A stretch of 64,000 nt of DNA from CAXSEF01 sp964236695 (GCA_964236695.1 CAXSFU010000001.1:141074-205073); one strand, 5' to 3'. Shown: positions 8,784-19,740, numbered from the stretch's first letter. The notes: a model not told the origin generated them from the sequence alone. Translations and numbers: made by a program.

Positions 8784-9524
8784 TCAGTGCCCGCCGACCA
8801 GCGGGCTCACCAGGTAGGAGAAGCCCCAGCTCACCGGCACGAACTGCTGCAGGTACTGGTTGAAGTGCGTGTAGAACTCGTACACCCCGGAGCGCGGCAC
8901 GTACACCACGTCGAACGGCGCCAGCCGGACGTCGGCGCCGGGGTCCGCCCCGGTGATCGCGTGCCGGTAGTCGACCGCATACACCTGCGCCACGTCGCCC
9001 GGACCGCGCCGCACCAGGAAGATGCGGTCGGGATCGGCCGACAGCTTCACCCCGCCGGCCCGCGCCAGCGCCTGCAGCACCGACAGGTTCGGGCCGACGG
9101 TGATGAACTCGCCGGGCGTGTTGACCTCGCCCGCGACGTAGATGCGGTTCGGCGCGAAGGAACGCACCTCCACGCTCAGCCGCGGCGCGCGCAGCTCGCG
9201 CCCGTAGTCGCGCCGCAGCACCGCAGCCAGCTCCTCCGGGGTGCGGCCATACGCCACGACGCCTTCCGCCAGCACGGTCGAGATCCGGCCGTCGGGGCGC
9301 ACCGTGACCTCCTCGTTCAGCTCCGGGTTCAGCAGCAGCCGCACGCCGAGCACGTCGCCGACCTGCAGCCGGTACGGCGGGATCTCCGGCGCCACGCCCG
9401 CCTGCGGCATCAGCGACCGGGGCGCGGCAGGCAGCCCGGACACGGTCTGCGCACAGCCGCCCACCCCCAGAACCCCCGCCAGGAGCAGGCCGGCACACGC
9501 TCGTGACGCAGGACGCTTCGTCAT
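8784..9524 (-). CDS. Wza-type polysaccharide export lipoprotein
   Basis: A 246-residue outer-membrane export protein. The signal sequence ends in a lipobox-like VGGC around residue 20. The poly-export domain begins at YRLQVGDVLGVRLLLNPELNEEVTVRPDG and is followed by a SLBB-like domain (RIYVAGEVNTPGEFITVGPNLSV split around residue 125). In Wza homologues these build the periplasmic part of the polysaccharide channel. ATG 9524 is chosen because it gives a proper signal sequence. The gene is last in a minus-strand series with a heptosyltransferase-like gene, 147 bp upstream. No polymerase or tyrosine kinase is visible in the window. Confidence 0.93.
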   Translation of the reverse strand: MTKRPASRACAGLLLAGVLGVGGCAQTVSGLPAAPRSLMPQAGVAPEIPPYRLQVGDVLGVRLLLNPELNEEVTVRPDGRISTVLAEGVVAYGRTPEELAAVLRRDYGRELRAPRLSVEVRSFAPNRIYVAGEVNTPGEFITVGPNLSVLQALARAGGVKLSADPDRIFLVRRGPGDVAQVYAVDYRHAITGADPGADVRLAPFDVVYVPRSGVYEFYTHFNQYLQQFVPVSWGFSYLVSPLVGGH

Positions 9525-9671
9525 GTTCGGGTGTCGTTCCCTGGCGCTCTGCAACCGCTGTAGGCCAACGGTCCAGGCCGGACAAGCTGGGCGGTCACAT
9601 GACGGGCGGAGAACACGCGGACGCCTGGAACTGTGGCCGCGCCGCCGCACGCAGCGACGCCAGCCGGTGGA

Positions 9672-11114
9672 TCAGCCGTTCGCGGCGGCCTCGGCGGACC
9701 CGACCGGCGGTGTTGCGCCAGGCTGCGGGACCGCCAGGACGCGACGCACCGCCGCGAGCACCGGCTCCACCCCGATCGACTGGATGCACGCATGGCGGTT
9801 CGGGCAGTCGCTGACGTGGGTGAGGTGGCAGGGCGAGCAGTCGATCTGCGCCCGGACCACGGTGACCTCGGGGCCGAGCGGCATCCAGGTCGCGACCGGG
9901 TCGATGCCCGAGAAGATCGCCACCGTCGGCACCCCCGACATCGCCGCCGCATGGGTCAGCCCCGAGTCGTTGCCGAGATACAGGTCGACATGGCGCAGCA
10001 TCGCGAAGGACTGGTCGAGCCGCAGCCGCCCCACGAAGCTGCGCACCCCGCCCGGGCGAGCCGCGCCCGCCCGGCGCAGGATGGCCTCCGCGTTGCGCCG
10101 GTCGCCGGGCCCGCCGAGCAGCACCACCGTGCCGCCCAGGTCCCCGGCGATCCACCGGCACACCGCCACGAAGCGGTCCAGCGGCCAGTTCTTGATCTCG
10201 CGGCCGGACAGGGTGTTCACCGCCACCACCGGACGCGCCAGCCCCGCCAGCTCGGCGGCCATCGCCGCGTCGTGCTCCGACGCGACCCGCGACAGCAGCG
10301 CCTCGCCGTCGCGCAGCGGGTCGAGCGTGGCCACCACGGCGCCGGCCAGCCGGCTCATCAGGGAGCGCTGGTGGTCGAGCACCCCGGGCCGGCGCGGCGA
10401 CCCCGCCTGCTCCAGCGGCAGCACCAGCGCCATGTCGTTCGGCATCAGGCGCGAGAAGTAGCCGGCCTTGAACCGCGCCTCGACGTGGCGCAGCAGCAGA
10501 CGCGAGTCCTCGTCCACCCGCAGGTCGACCGCCAGGTCGAAGGCGCCCAGCCCGGCCGCCTCGATCCCGGACGCGTCGAACACCCGAGAGCGCGACGCGT
10601 CCGCCCTGCCCTGGAAGAAGTCCACCGCGACGATGCGGTCGAACACGCCGAGGCCGCGCGCCACCGGCACGTTCCACGGGCCGCACATCAGGGTGATCTC
10701 CGCGTCCGGCCAGCAGCGGCGCAGCGTGGCGATCGCCGGCAGCGCCAGCAGCAGGTCGCCGATGTGGTCCACCTTGAGCAGCAGCATCCTGCGCACCGCC
10801 AGGCCGAGCCCCGGCCGCCAGTCCGCGCCCCGCTCGGCGACGACGTGCGCCAGCGGCATCGGCGCCGGCCGCACCCCGGCCGCGCGCAGCAGCGCCGGCC
10901 GCGCCCCGAACACCCACAGCTTCTCGCGCCGGCTGCTCTTCGGCATCACGAACTGCCGCAGCTCCAGCAGCAGGCGGCGCAGGATCGTCCACGCGAGCGG
11001 GCGCCGCGTGCCCGGCCGCACCGCCGGCGCCGGCCGCGGCGGCGGCACGAAGCCGGGTGGCGCGGGAATGCCGGGATCGGGCGAAACCTGCCCCGCGCGT
11101 CCAGGCCGGGCCAC
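9672..11114 (-). CDS. GT9-family (ADP-heptose:LPS heptosyltransferase-like) glycosyltransferase
   Basis: A 480-residue cytosolic GT-B enzyme. Signature motifs are LLLKVDHIGDLLLALPAI at the N-terminal sugar-acceptor face, NTLSGREIKNWPLDRF in the middle, and LYLGNDSGLTHAAAMSGVPT in the nucleotide-sugar domain. A Cys-rich segment, CSPCHLTHVSDCPNRHAC, near the C-terminus is typical of one GT9 branch. The start is GTG 11114, five bases after the upstream stop with GGTGAG before it; ATG 10946 would remove a Pro-rich leader. It probably adds heptose to the lipid A core, since hldE is two genes upstream. Confidence 0.9.
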   Translation of the reverse strand: MARPGRAGQVSPDPGIPAPPGFVPPPRPAPAVRPGTRRPLAWTILRRLLLELRQFVMPKSSRREKLWVFGARPALLRAAGVRPAPMPLAHVVAERGADWRPGLGLAVRRMLLLKVDHIGDLLLALPAIATLRRCWPDAEITLMCGPWNVPVARGLGVFDRIVAVDFFQGRADASRSRVFDASGIEAAGLGAFDLAVDLRVDEDSRLLLRHVEARFKAGYFSRLMPNDMALVLPLEQAGSPRRPGVLDHQRSLMSRLAGAVVATLDPLRDGEALLSRVASEHDAAMAAELAGLARPVVAVNTLSGREIKNWPLDRFVAVCRWIAGDLGGTVVLLGGPGDRRNAEAILRRAGAARPGGVRSFVGRLRLDQSFAMLRHVDLYLGNDSGLTHAAAMSGVPTVAIFSGIDPVATWMPLGPEVTVVRAQIDCSPCHLTHVSDCPNRHACIQSIGVEPVLAAVRRVLAVPQPGATPPVGSAEAAANG

Positions 11115-11119
11115 GCCGC

Positions 11120-12295
11120 TCACCCCAGGGCGCGCGCGAGGCTGTCCAGCTCCGCATACGCCATGAACAGGTGGTACAGCGAGCTGGCTGGCACGTGGGC
11201 GGAGGCCGGCTCGCCCGAGTCGTCGAGCTGGTCGGTCCAGGTGCCGCGCGGCGTGCGCGCCAGGTAGCGCCCGAGCAGCGCGTCCACGCCGCCGCCGATC
11301 CGCCCGGCGGTGTCGTGGCCGCGCCGCAGCATCGCCGCATGCGCCTTGATCGCCTCGCACTGCGCCCAGAGGCGGAAGCTGCCGCGCCGCACGCCGCCGT
11401 CGCGCGCCAGCACGTCGCGCACCAGGCCGCGGCCGGAGTCGTGGCCGTGGCGCTGCGCGAAGCCGTACAGCGCCTCCGCCTCCCGGCCGTGCCAGGGGCC
11501 GGCCTGGCGCGCGTAGCGGTCGAGCAGCCACACCCACTCGTGGTGGTGCCCCGGCTCGACATGCCCGCCCGCCTCGCCTGCCGCAGGTGCCAGCGCGTCG
11601 TCGAAGAACTCGCCGAGCGTGCCCGTGCCGGCATGGAAGAACCGGGCGCGGAACAGCGCCACCAGCTCGCCCGCGAAGGCCGCGTACTCCGCCTCTCCCG
11701 TCGCCTCGTGCAGCGCCAGCGTCGCCTCCAGCAGGTGCATGTGCGGGTTCTGCTGCCGGTGCCCGGGCGCCACCGGCCAGGCGTTGTGCAGCCCGCCGCC
11801 CGGTGCGGCCATCGTCGTGCGGACCCAGCCCAGCGTGCGCCGTGCCAGCGCCGCGATCCCCGCCTCGCCGCCCGCGCGCAGGTGCCACGCCATCGCGAAC
11901 AGCACGAACGCCAGGTCGTACAGGTCCGCCGTCGCGTCCACGACCTCGCCAGAAGGCGACAGCACGCGCGCCCAGTGCCCGTCTCCACGCGCCGCCCGGC
12001 GCAGGAACGCCCAGCCGTGCCGCGCCGCGTCCAGCCCGCCCGGCCAGCCGAGCAGCGCCGCGTGCGAGAACACGTAGACCTGGCGCGCCTGCACCCGGAC
12101 GCGCTTGGCAACTGCCCCCGGCGAACCGCCGTCGAGCGTCAGGTGCTCGTGGAATCCCCCGTCCGGGCGGTCGGTGCCGGCGCCGGCCCAGAACGGCAGG
12201 GCATGGCCGAACAGCCACGCCCGGAACGCCGCCTCGGCGCCCAGCACCGTCGCGCGGGCCGCCTCGCCCCCCGGCAGGGCCTCGACGACTCGCAT
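11120..12295 (-). CDS. AGE-family sugar isomerase/epimerase
   Basis: A 391-residue (alpha/alpha)6-barrel enzyme of the N-acylglucosamine 2-epimerase / mannose-6-phosphate isomerase-like superfamily. Conserved pieces are VRVQARQVYVFSHA, NPHMHLLEATLAL and PGHHHEWVWLLDRYA, which carry the His and Glu/Arg residues of the active-site cavity. ATG 12295 follows GAGGGC and lies 20 bp after the hldE stop; only 5 bp separate its stop from the glycosyltransferase start. Context suggests a sugar-phosphate or heptose-precursor isomerisation for LPS. The substrate cannot be read from sequence alone. Confidence 0.88.
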   Translation of the reverse strand: MRVVEALPGGEAARATVLGAEAAFRAWLFGHALPFWAGAGTDRPDGGFHEHLTLDGGSPGAVAKRVRVQARQVYVFSHAALLGWPGGLDAARHGWAFLRRAARGDGHWARVLSPSGEVVDATADLYDLAFVLFAMAWHLRAGGEAGIAALARRTLGWVRTTMAAPGGGLHNAWPVAPGHRQQNPHMHLLEATLALHEATGEAEYAAFAGELVALFRARFFHAGTGTLGEFFDDALAPAAGEAGGHVEPGHHHEWVWLLDRYARQAGPWHGREAEALYGFAQRHGHDSGRGLVRDVLARDGGVRRGSFRLWAQCEAIKAHAAMLRRGHDTAGRIGGGVDALLGRYLARTPRGTWTDQLDDSGEPASAHVPASSLYHLFMAYAELDSLARALG

Positions 12296-12315
12296 CGCCG
12301 TGCCCTCGTCCGCGA

Positions 12316-13803
12316 TCAACCCCGCAGCGCCGCGGCGGCCGGTCCGCGCAGCCGCGCCACGATCGCCGTGGTCGACTGCCCGGCCACCAGCCCGGCGAGG
12401 TGCACCCGCCCGCCGGCGGCCCGCACCGCGTCGCCGCCGACCACCGTCTCCACCGTATAGTCCGCGCCCTTCACCAGCACGTCGGGCAGCAGCCGCTCGA
12501 TCACCGACAGCGGCGTGTCCTCGCCGAACGCCACCACGCAGTCGACGTGGCGGATCGCGGCGACCACCCGGGCGCGCGAGTCCAGCGTGTTCACCGGCCG
12601 CGAGGGTCCCTTGAGCCGCGCCACGCTGTCGTCGGTGTTGAGCGCCACCACCAGCCGGTCGCACTGCGCGCGCGCCTCCGCCAGCAGCGACACGTGGCCG
12701 GGGTGGACGATGTCGAAGCAGCCGTTGGTGAATCCCACCCGCAGCCCCTGCTCCTTCCAGCGCGCCACCAGCGCCTCCACCCGGCCCAGCGCCTGCACGC
12801 CCGGCACCACGCGCCCCGGCGGACTACCCGGCGCGGCGCCGCCGGCCTCCTGGTCCTGCTCGTCCAGCTCCTGCATCACCTCGGCGATGTCGGCGGTCGC
12901 GGTGCCGAGCTTGCTCACCACCACGCCGGCGGCCGCGTTGGCCACGTGCATCGACTGCGCCAGCGAGCGACCGGAGGCGTGCGCCAGCGCGAGCGTCGCG
13001 ATCACCGTGTCGCCGGCGCCGGACACGTCGAACACCTCGCGGGCGCGGGACGGCACCGAGTGCACCTCGCCGTTCGATTCCACCAGCACCATGCCCTTCT
13101 CCGAGCGCGTCGCCAGCACCGCGGCGGCATCCGCCTCGCGCATCACCCGTCGCGCCGCCTCCACCACGCCGGCCTCGTCGGCCACCGCCATGCGCGAGGC
13201 CGCCGCCAGCTCGCGCAGGTTCGGCGTGATGCAGGTGGCACCCCGGTAGCGGGAGAAGTCCTCGGTCTTGGGGTCGACGAACACGGGGATGCCGGCCGCG
13301 CGCGCCGCCGCCATCACCCGCAGCACCAGGGTCGGCGACAGCACGCCCTTGCCGTAGTCCGACAGGATCACCGCCCCCGTGCCCGAGAGCCGCGCCTCGA
13401 CCGCGGACAGCAGCATCGCCTCCTCCTCGCCGTGCAGTGCGGCGGTGCTTTCCTCGTCGGTGCGCACCACCTGCTGGCGCCCGGCGATGAACCGCGTCTT
13501 GCAGATCGTCGGCCGCTGCGCCGTGCCGACCAGCTCCGCGCGCAGCCCCGGCGTGGCGTTCGCCAGGCGACGCACGGCATCGCCCGCGCCGTCCTCGCCC
13601 ACCAGCCCGACCAGCACCGCCTGCCCGCCCAGCGCCGCGATGTTGCACGCCACGTTGCCGGTGCCGCCCAGCATCTCGCGCGTGCGGCCGAGGCGCAGCA
13701 CCGGCACCGGCGCCTCGGGCGAGATGCGCTCGATCTCGCCGTGCACGAAGCGGTCGAGCATCACGTCGCCCACGCACAGCACCACAACGTCCGAGAAGTC
13801 CAT
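12316..13803 (-). CDS. hldE: Bifunctional heptose-7-phosphate kinase / heptose-1-phosphate adenylyltransferase
   Basis: A 495-residue fusion that makes ADP-heptose for the LPS core. The N-terminal PfkB-type kinase (~1-320) shows LGGTGNVACNIAALGG, VILSDYGKGVL and the catalytic DVSGAGDTVIATLA. The C-terminal cytidylyltransferase-fold domain (~355-495) has GFTNGCFDIVHPGHVSLL with the HxGH nucleotide site and LLPDVLVKGADYT. ATG 13803 fits both family length and a GGAG upstream. It is the first gene of the LPS cluster. Repeat copy C occupies the upstream gap. Confidence 0.97.
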   Translation of the reverse strand: MDFSDVVVLCVGDVMLDRFVHGEIERISPEAPVPVLRLGRTREMLGGTGNVACNIAALGGQAVLVGLVGEDGAGDAVRRLANATPGLRAELVGTAQRPTICKTRFIAGRQQVVRTDEESTAALHGEEEAMLLSAVEARLSGTGAVILSDYGKGVLSPTLVLRVMAAARAAGIPVFVDPKTEDFSRYRGATCITPNLRELAAASRMAVADEAGVVEAARRVMREADAAAVLATRSEKGMVLVESNGEVHSVPSRAREVFDVSGAGDTVIATLALAHASGRSLAQSMHVANAAAGVVVSKLGTATADIAEVMQELDEQDQEAGGAAPGSPPGRVVPGVQALGRVEALVARWKEQGLRVGFTNGCFDIVHPGHVSLLAEARAQCDRLVVALNTDDSVARLKGPSRPVNTLDSRARVVAAIRHVDCVVAFGEDTPLSVIERLLPDVLVKGADYTVETVVGGDAVRAAGGRVHLAGLVAGQSTTAIVARLRGPAAAALRG

Positions 13804-13986
13804 GCCTGCCCACTCCGCCGCCCGCGCTCGGCCGAGCAATGTCACCTCGGCGGGGCGGGTGCAACGCCGGGCCGGACCGGCGGAAGCGGGCCTGGCGCAG
13901 GCGGGCCGAAGAAGGCGAGGCGCCCCGTATCCCGCTGGACACGCCTGTCCCGCGCCGGCCCCTGGTCCTGGCCGCCGCCTCGGCGC

Positions 13987-14220
13987 CTGGAGGCTGTTAT
14001 GAACCTCGCGGCGGTTCGCTGCTTCGCGCACGAAGGCAAGACTCTTCTTTTTCTGAAGAAAAAGAAGCAAAAAGACTTTGCACACAGGGTTCCGGGCGCG
14101 TCGGCAGCGTCGCAGCCCTATTTGGCAAAAGTTCTTTGGTTCTTTCTTTCAAGAAAGAACATTCTTTCTTCTTGCAGTGCTGCAGGATATCGAGGCTGGC
14201 AGATCCACAACAGCCTCTAG
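13987..14220 (-). repeat. TIR palindromic element, copy C
   Basis: The best-preserved copy. Plus-strand ends are CTGGAGGCTGTTATG at the left and CACAACAGCCTCTAG at the right, a near-perfect ~15-bp terminal inverted repeat. The TC-centred palindrome lies at about 14047-14070 and the GA-centred one (complement) at about 14139-14160. The right-end CTAG (14217-14220) supplies the TAG stop of the MFS transporter gene. It fills most of the ~410 bp between hldE and that gene; nothing else was recognised there. Confidence 0.88.
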
Positions 14221-15692
14221 CTGCGTTCCCCCCGCGCCAGCATGTCCGCCGCCGACGGCATCGCGGCGATCGCCCCGGTCGCCGTCCCGCTGACCTCGGC
14301 GGTGGCACCGGAGCCACCCACGCCGCCCCTGCCCCGCGCCAGGCTCACCACGCAGCCCAGGGCGGAAAACCCCGTCGCCAGCGCCAGCGCCGCCCCGGTG
14401 CCGCCTGCCCCCACCGAGCCGCCCGCCCCCGCCGCCGTGGCGAACACCAGCGCCACCAGCGCCGCACCCCCGGTCTGCCCGAGCAGCCGCGCGGTCGACA
14501 GCATCCCGCTGGCACCCCCGGTGCGATGCCTGGGTGCGGCGGCGATCAGCGTGCGGTTGTTGGGCGCCTGGAACAGCCCGAACCCCGCGCCGCACAGCGT
14601 CATCCGCCACACCATCGCGAAATCTCCCGGCACCGCCGGCAGCCGCCACAGCGCCGCCAGCCCCGCCGTCATCGCCGCCAGGCCGATCCCGCCCAGCACG
14701 CCGGCCGGCACCCGATCCGCGAGCCGCCCCGCGATCGGCGCGCTGACCGCCACCGCCGCCGGCCACGGCGTCATCAGCAGGCCGGTCGCCACCGCGCCGC
14801 GCCCCAGCACGTCCTGGAAGAAGAAGGGCAGCGCCACGAAGGCGAGCGTCTGCGCCGCGAACGAGCACACCGAGGTGGCGATCGACAGCGCGAACACCGG
14901 GATGCGCAGCAGGTCCACCGGCAGCAGCGGCGCTGGCATGCCGAGCTGCCGGCGCGCCAGCACCGCCCCGGCCGCGACCGACCCCAGCAGCTCCGCCGCC
15001 ACCGCGGCGCCGCGCTCGCCGTGGCCGGCGCCGTCGATCCCGGTGATCAGCAGCCCGAACGCCACGCCGTTGAGCGCGGCACTCGCCCAGTCGAAGCGCC
15101 GCGCCACCGGCGGCACCACGGGAAGCGAGCGCCACGCCATCGCCAGCGCCACCACGCCCACCGGCACGTTGACCGCGAACAGCCACGGCCACGGCGCCAC
15201 CGCCAGGATCGCCGCCGCCACGCTCGGCCCCACCGCCGACGCCACCGCGACCACCAGCGCGTTCAGCCCGATCCCCGCGCCCAGCCGGGCCTGCGGGTAG
15301 ATGAAGCGGATCAGCGCCGTGTTGACGCCCATCACCCCGGCCGCCCCCGCGCCCTGCAGGATGCGCGCCGCCGCCAGCGTGTCCAGCGAGTCCGACAGCG
15401 CGCAGGCGAGCGAGGCCAGGGTGAACACCGCCAGCCCGGCGCGATACACCTTGGCGTAGCCGACGATCTCGCCGAGCGAGGCCAGCGGCAGCAGGCACAC
15501 GATCACCGCGAGCTGGTAGGCGTTGACCACCCAGATCGAGTCCGCGGCGCTCGCGTGCACGTCCACCGCGATGGTCGGCAGCGCCACGTTGGCGACCGCG
15601 CTGTCCAGCACCGCGAGCGAGATCGCGATGGCGATCGCCGTGATCGCCCAGCGGCGCGGGCCGGGCGGAAGGCCGTCCTGCTCCGGGGGCAT
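14217..15692 (-). CDS. MFS drug/solute exporter (DHA2-like)
   Basis: A 491-residue inner-membrane transporter with about 14 predicted hydrophobic segments. The first helix carries LDSAVANVALPTIAVD and the second region WVVNAYQLAV, both typical of EmrB/QacA-type proton antiporters; GRLADR and LFQAPNNRTLIAAAP are further family motifs. ATG 15692 (MPPEQDG) gives the normal short cytosolic N-terminus. The C-terminal ~35 residues are Gly/Ala-rich. The substrate is unknown. The stop codon lies in the end of repeat copy C, and a hairpin array lies upstream. Confidence 0.92.
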   Translation of the reverse strand: MPPEQDGLPPGPRRWAITAIAIAISLAVLDSAVANVALPTIAVDVHASAADSIWVVNAYQLAVIVCLLPLASLGEIVGYAKVYRAGLAVFTLASLACALSDSLDTLAAARILQGAGAAGVMGVNTALIRFIYPQARLGAGIGLNALVVAVASAVGPSVAAAILAVAPWPWLFAVNVPVGVVALAMAWRSLPVVPPVARRFDWASAALNGVAFGLLITGIDGAGHGERGAAVAAELLGSVAAGAVLARRQLGMPAPLLPVDLLRIPVFALSIATSVCSFAAQTLAFVALPFFFQDVLGRGAVATGLLMTPWPAAVAVSAPIAGRLADRVPAGVLGGIGLAAMTAGLAALWRLPAVPGDFAMVWRMTLCGAGFGLFQAPNNRTLIAAAPRHRTGGASGMLSTARLLGQTGGAALVALVFATAAGAGGSVGAGGTGAALALATGFSALGCVVSLARGRGGVGGSGATAEVSGTATGAIAAMPSAADMLARGERS

Positions 15693-15730
15693 CGGGCAAC
15701 TCCTTGCGAGGCGGGTGGCTATGCCCGGAG

Positions 15731-15905
15731 GCAAGGCAGCAGGCAAGGTTGAGGCTCTGCCTCAAACTCCGCCAGGGGCGAGCCGCCCCTGGACCCGGCC
15801 TTGCTTAAGAAGTGGATTCCAAAGGCTTGCCTTTGGCGGGGTCCCCGCTTCCAGGCATGGGGGCAGAGCCCCTGGCCTTCCTTCCTGGCTTCCAAACCGA
15901 GACAC
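15731..15905. repeat. GC-rich hairpin array R2
   Basis: Units: GAGGCTCTGCCTC; a 9-bp-arm unit CCAGGGGCG/CGCCCCTGG around AGC; the link TTAAGAAGTGGATT; CCAAAGGCTTGCCTTTGG; then a GGGGCAGAGCCCC unit split by an extra CGCTTCCAGGCATGG. It ends in ACCGAGACACTGCC, a tail also found at 44158 and near 63945. It separates the MFS transporter from the alpha-glucosidase gene. Confidence 0.88.
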
Positions 15906-15978
15906 TGCCGAACAGCCCCCAGCCTTGCGCCCCGCGCGGCTGCGCGTCACGCCTTGCACCGGCACGGAGCGCGGGACC

Positions 15979-17568
<1,590 letters not shown>

Positions 17569-17570
17569 GC

Positions 17571-17706
17571 CGGCAAGGCAAGGAAGGCCAGGGGCTCTGC
17601 CCCTGGACCCCGCCAAAGGCAGGGCCCTTGGAACCCCTTGCTTAAAGAAGGCCGGTCCAGGGGCGGCTCGCCCCTGGCGGGTCCGGGCAGAGCCCGGCCC
17701 TGCTTC
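17571..17706. repeat. GC-rich hairpin array R3
   Basis: Units CCAGGGGCTCTGCCCCTGG, a CCAAAGGCAGGGCCCTTGG variant, the link TTGCTTAAAG, a CCAGGGGCG/CGCCCCTGG unit and GGGCAGAGCCCGG. It sits between the convergent alpha-glucosidase and AI-2E-family genes, where a two-way terminator would be useful. Confidence 0.88.
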
Positions 17707-17742
17707 CTGACAGTCCCGCCCGCCACCGCCGCCACCAGGGCC

Positions 17743-19740
17743 TCACTCCGCCGCCGCAAGCTCCAGGGCCGCCCTGCCGTGCGCCTCGCCCACGCACTGC
17801 TCCACCGCGTCGCGCAGCGAGGTCGCGTAGTTGTCCGCGCCGAGGGTCTCGCGGCTGGCCTGGTCGCCCAGCACCCCTCCGTCCGCCGGCCACAGCCCGA
17901 TGAGGATCCTCGCGCCCGGCAGCCGCGCCCGCAGGCGGCGCAGCAGGAAGCGCAGGTGCGTCGGGCTGCCGGACAGCTCCAGGTAGGACACGCAGACCAT
18001 GGCCACGCCGGCGGGGTCGAGGGTCGCGATGCCGGTGCGCGAGACCGCCTCATACGAGGCGATCGCCGCCCCGAGCCCGTGCTTGCGCAGCAGCTGCGCC
18101 AGCATCTCGGACGCCGCCTCGTCGAGCGGCCCGCGCCCGGCCACGCACAGCACCGGGGCGGGCCCCTGCCAGGCGGGCGCGAGGTCGGCGGCCGACGGCG
18201 CCACGGCCTCCGGCGCCGGCTCGCTGGCGGTGTCGCGGTCCGGCCGCTCGACCCCCGCCACGCCCGGCTCCGCCTTCGCCTTGCCGGCGTCGGGGTTGCT
18301 GTCGTCGTGGGTGTCCAGCTCCTCGATCAGGTGGTGCAGGCCCTCGCGCAGCTGCTCCACCTGCCCCTCGGTCAGCACGCCGCGGGCCACGTCGCTGGCG
18401 GCGAGCTGCAGGCCCTTGAGCGCCACCTCGTCGTAGTACGACGACAGCGCGCGCGTCCTCAGCAGCGCCTCCGCCTGCTCCTGCACCTCGTCCGGGTCCT
18501 GCGCGAGCAGCCGCTGGTAGAAGGTCTCGACCGGCGTGAGCGCGGGACGGTCGCCGAGCAGCACGTCGAAGAACTCCAGCCGCTTGACGTGGCGCCCCAG
18601 CACCACGAGGCACAGCGTCAGCGGCGTGGACAGGATCAGCCCGATCGGCCCCCACAGCCACGACCAGAAGATCGCCACCACCACCACAGCGATCGGCGAC
18701 AGCCCGGTGGAGTGCCCGTACAGCAGCGGCTCGACCGCCTGCCCCATGATCGCCTCGGTGACCACGAACAGCGCCAGGGTCCAGCCCGCCATCGCCCAGC
18801 CAGGGTCCACCGCCGCGGCCAGCGCCACCGGCAGCACCGCGGCGATGAACGAGCCGACGTAGGGCACGAAGCGCAGCAGCGCGCCGAGCGTGCCCCACAG
18901 GATCGGGCTGGGCACGCCGATCACCATCAGACCGATGCCGATGATGACGCCGAACGAGGCGTTGATGCACAGCTGGGTGAGGAAGTAGCGCGACAGCCGC
19001 GAGCCCGCGTCGTCGAGCGCCAGGGTGGTGCGGTGCAGGTCGGAGGAGCCGAACAGCCGGATCAGCCGGTCGCGCAGGTCCTCCTGCTGCATCAGGATGA
19101 AGATCGCGACGATGAACACCACGCCCAGCGTTTCCAGCGGCGCCAGCACCGGGGCGGCAAACCGCTGCGCCAGCTCCAGCGGCGTCGCGGCCGGCGGCTG
19201 CACCTCGACCACCGTGGGCGCGGCGGCCGTGCCCCTGCCCTGCGCCGGCCCGCCCGCGGCCGGGCCGGCCGGCGCCGCGGCGGCCCCCGCCGTGGCACCG
19301 GGGGCTGCATGCGGCGCTGGGCCGCCGAGCGCCGGGCCGACCCGCGCCATCAGCGTGTTCATGCGTCCGACCGTCATCGCCCGCACCGAGCCGACCTTGT
19401 GCTCGATCGTGCTCTGGTACTGCGGCAGGTCGCCGGCCAGCGTCGCCACCTGCAGGCCGATCAGGCCGCCCAGGACCAGGATCGTCGCCAGCGCCGCGAC
19501 CACGGACAGGATCACCGCCAGCACCCTGGGCAAACGGAAGCGCCGCAGCAGCCGCACCAGCGGCGCCAGCACGAAGCTGAGCAGGATCGCCAGCGTGATC
19601 GGGATCAGCACCTCGCGCGCGAAGAACAGCGCCGCGACCACCACCACGCCCACGGCGAGGCCGAGCAGGCCCTCCGGCTTCAGCGCCTCGGCCGCGGGGA
19701 CCTTGGCCTTCGGCAGGCGGCTTTCGGCGGACTGGGACAC
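17743..19740 (-). CDS. AI-2E/PerM-family permease with an extra C-terminal domain
   Basis: A 665-residue membrane protein. GTG 19740 has CAGGAGC six to seven bases upstream. The N-terminal ~430 residues hold about eight hydrophobic segments with the PerM signature regions VLAPLVRLLRRFRLPR, GALLRFVPYVGSFIA and SWLWGPIGLILSTPLTL. An Ala/Pro/Gly-rich linker (~residues 150-190) splits the early periplasmic loop. The C-terminal ~235 residues are cytosolic: a helical part, then an alternating beta/alpha segment (VLCVAGRGPLDEAASEMLAQ; VAMVCVSYLELSG) resembling a Rossmann or cobalamin-binding-type fold. Some family members export autoinducer-2 or act as antiporters; the substrate here is unknown. Confidence 0.88.
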   Translation of the reverse strand: MSQSAESRLPKAKVPAAEALKPEGLLGLAVGVVVVAALFFAREVLIPITLAILLSFVLAPLVRLLRRFRLPRVLAVILSVVAALATILVLGGLIGLQVATLAGDLPQYQSTIEHKVGSVRAMTVGRMNTLMARVGPALGGPAPHAAPGATAGAAAAPAGPAAGGPAQGRGTAAAPTVVEVQPPAATPLELAQRFAAPVLAPLETLGVVFIVAIFILMQQEDLRDRLIRLFGSSDLHRTTLALDDAGSRLSRYFLTQLCINASFGVIIGIGLMVIGVPSPILWGTLGALLRFVPYVGSFIAAVLPVALAAAVDPGWAMAGWTLALFVVTEAIMGQAVEPLLYGHSTGLSPIAVVVVAIFWSWLWGPIGLILSTPLTLCLVVLGRHVKRLEFFDVLLGDRPALTPVETFYQRLLAQDPDEVQEQAEALLRTRALSSYYDEVALKGLQLAASDVARGVLTEGQVEQLREGLHHLIEELDTHDDSNPDAGKAKAEPGVAGVERPDRDTASEPAPEAVAPSAADLAPAWQGPAPVLCVAGRGPLDEAASEMLAQLLRKHGLGAAIASYEAVSRTGIATLDPAGVAMVCVSYLELSGSPTHLRFLLRRLRARLPGARILIGLWPADGGVLGDQASRETLGADNYATSLRDAVEQCVGEAHGRAALELAAAE

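Noticed and set aside
14217..15746. Longer start (15746) for the MFS transporter and similar longer starts for several genes
   Set aside because: The added N-termini are rich in Arg/Pro or derived from repeats, and the chosen downstream starts have the normal family N-terminus.
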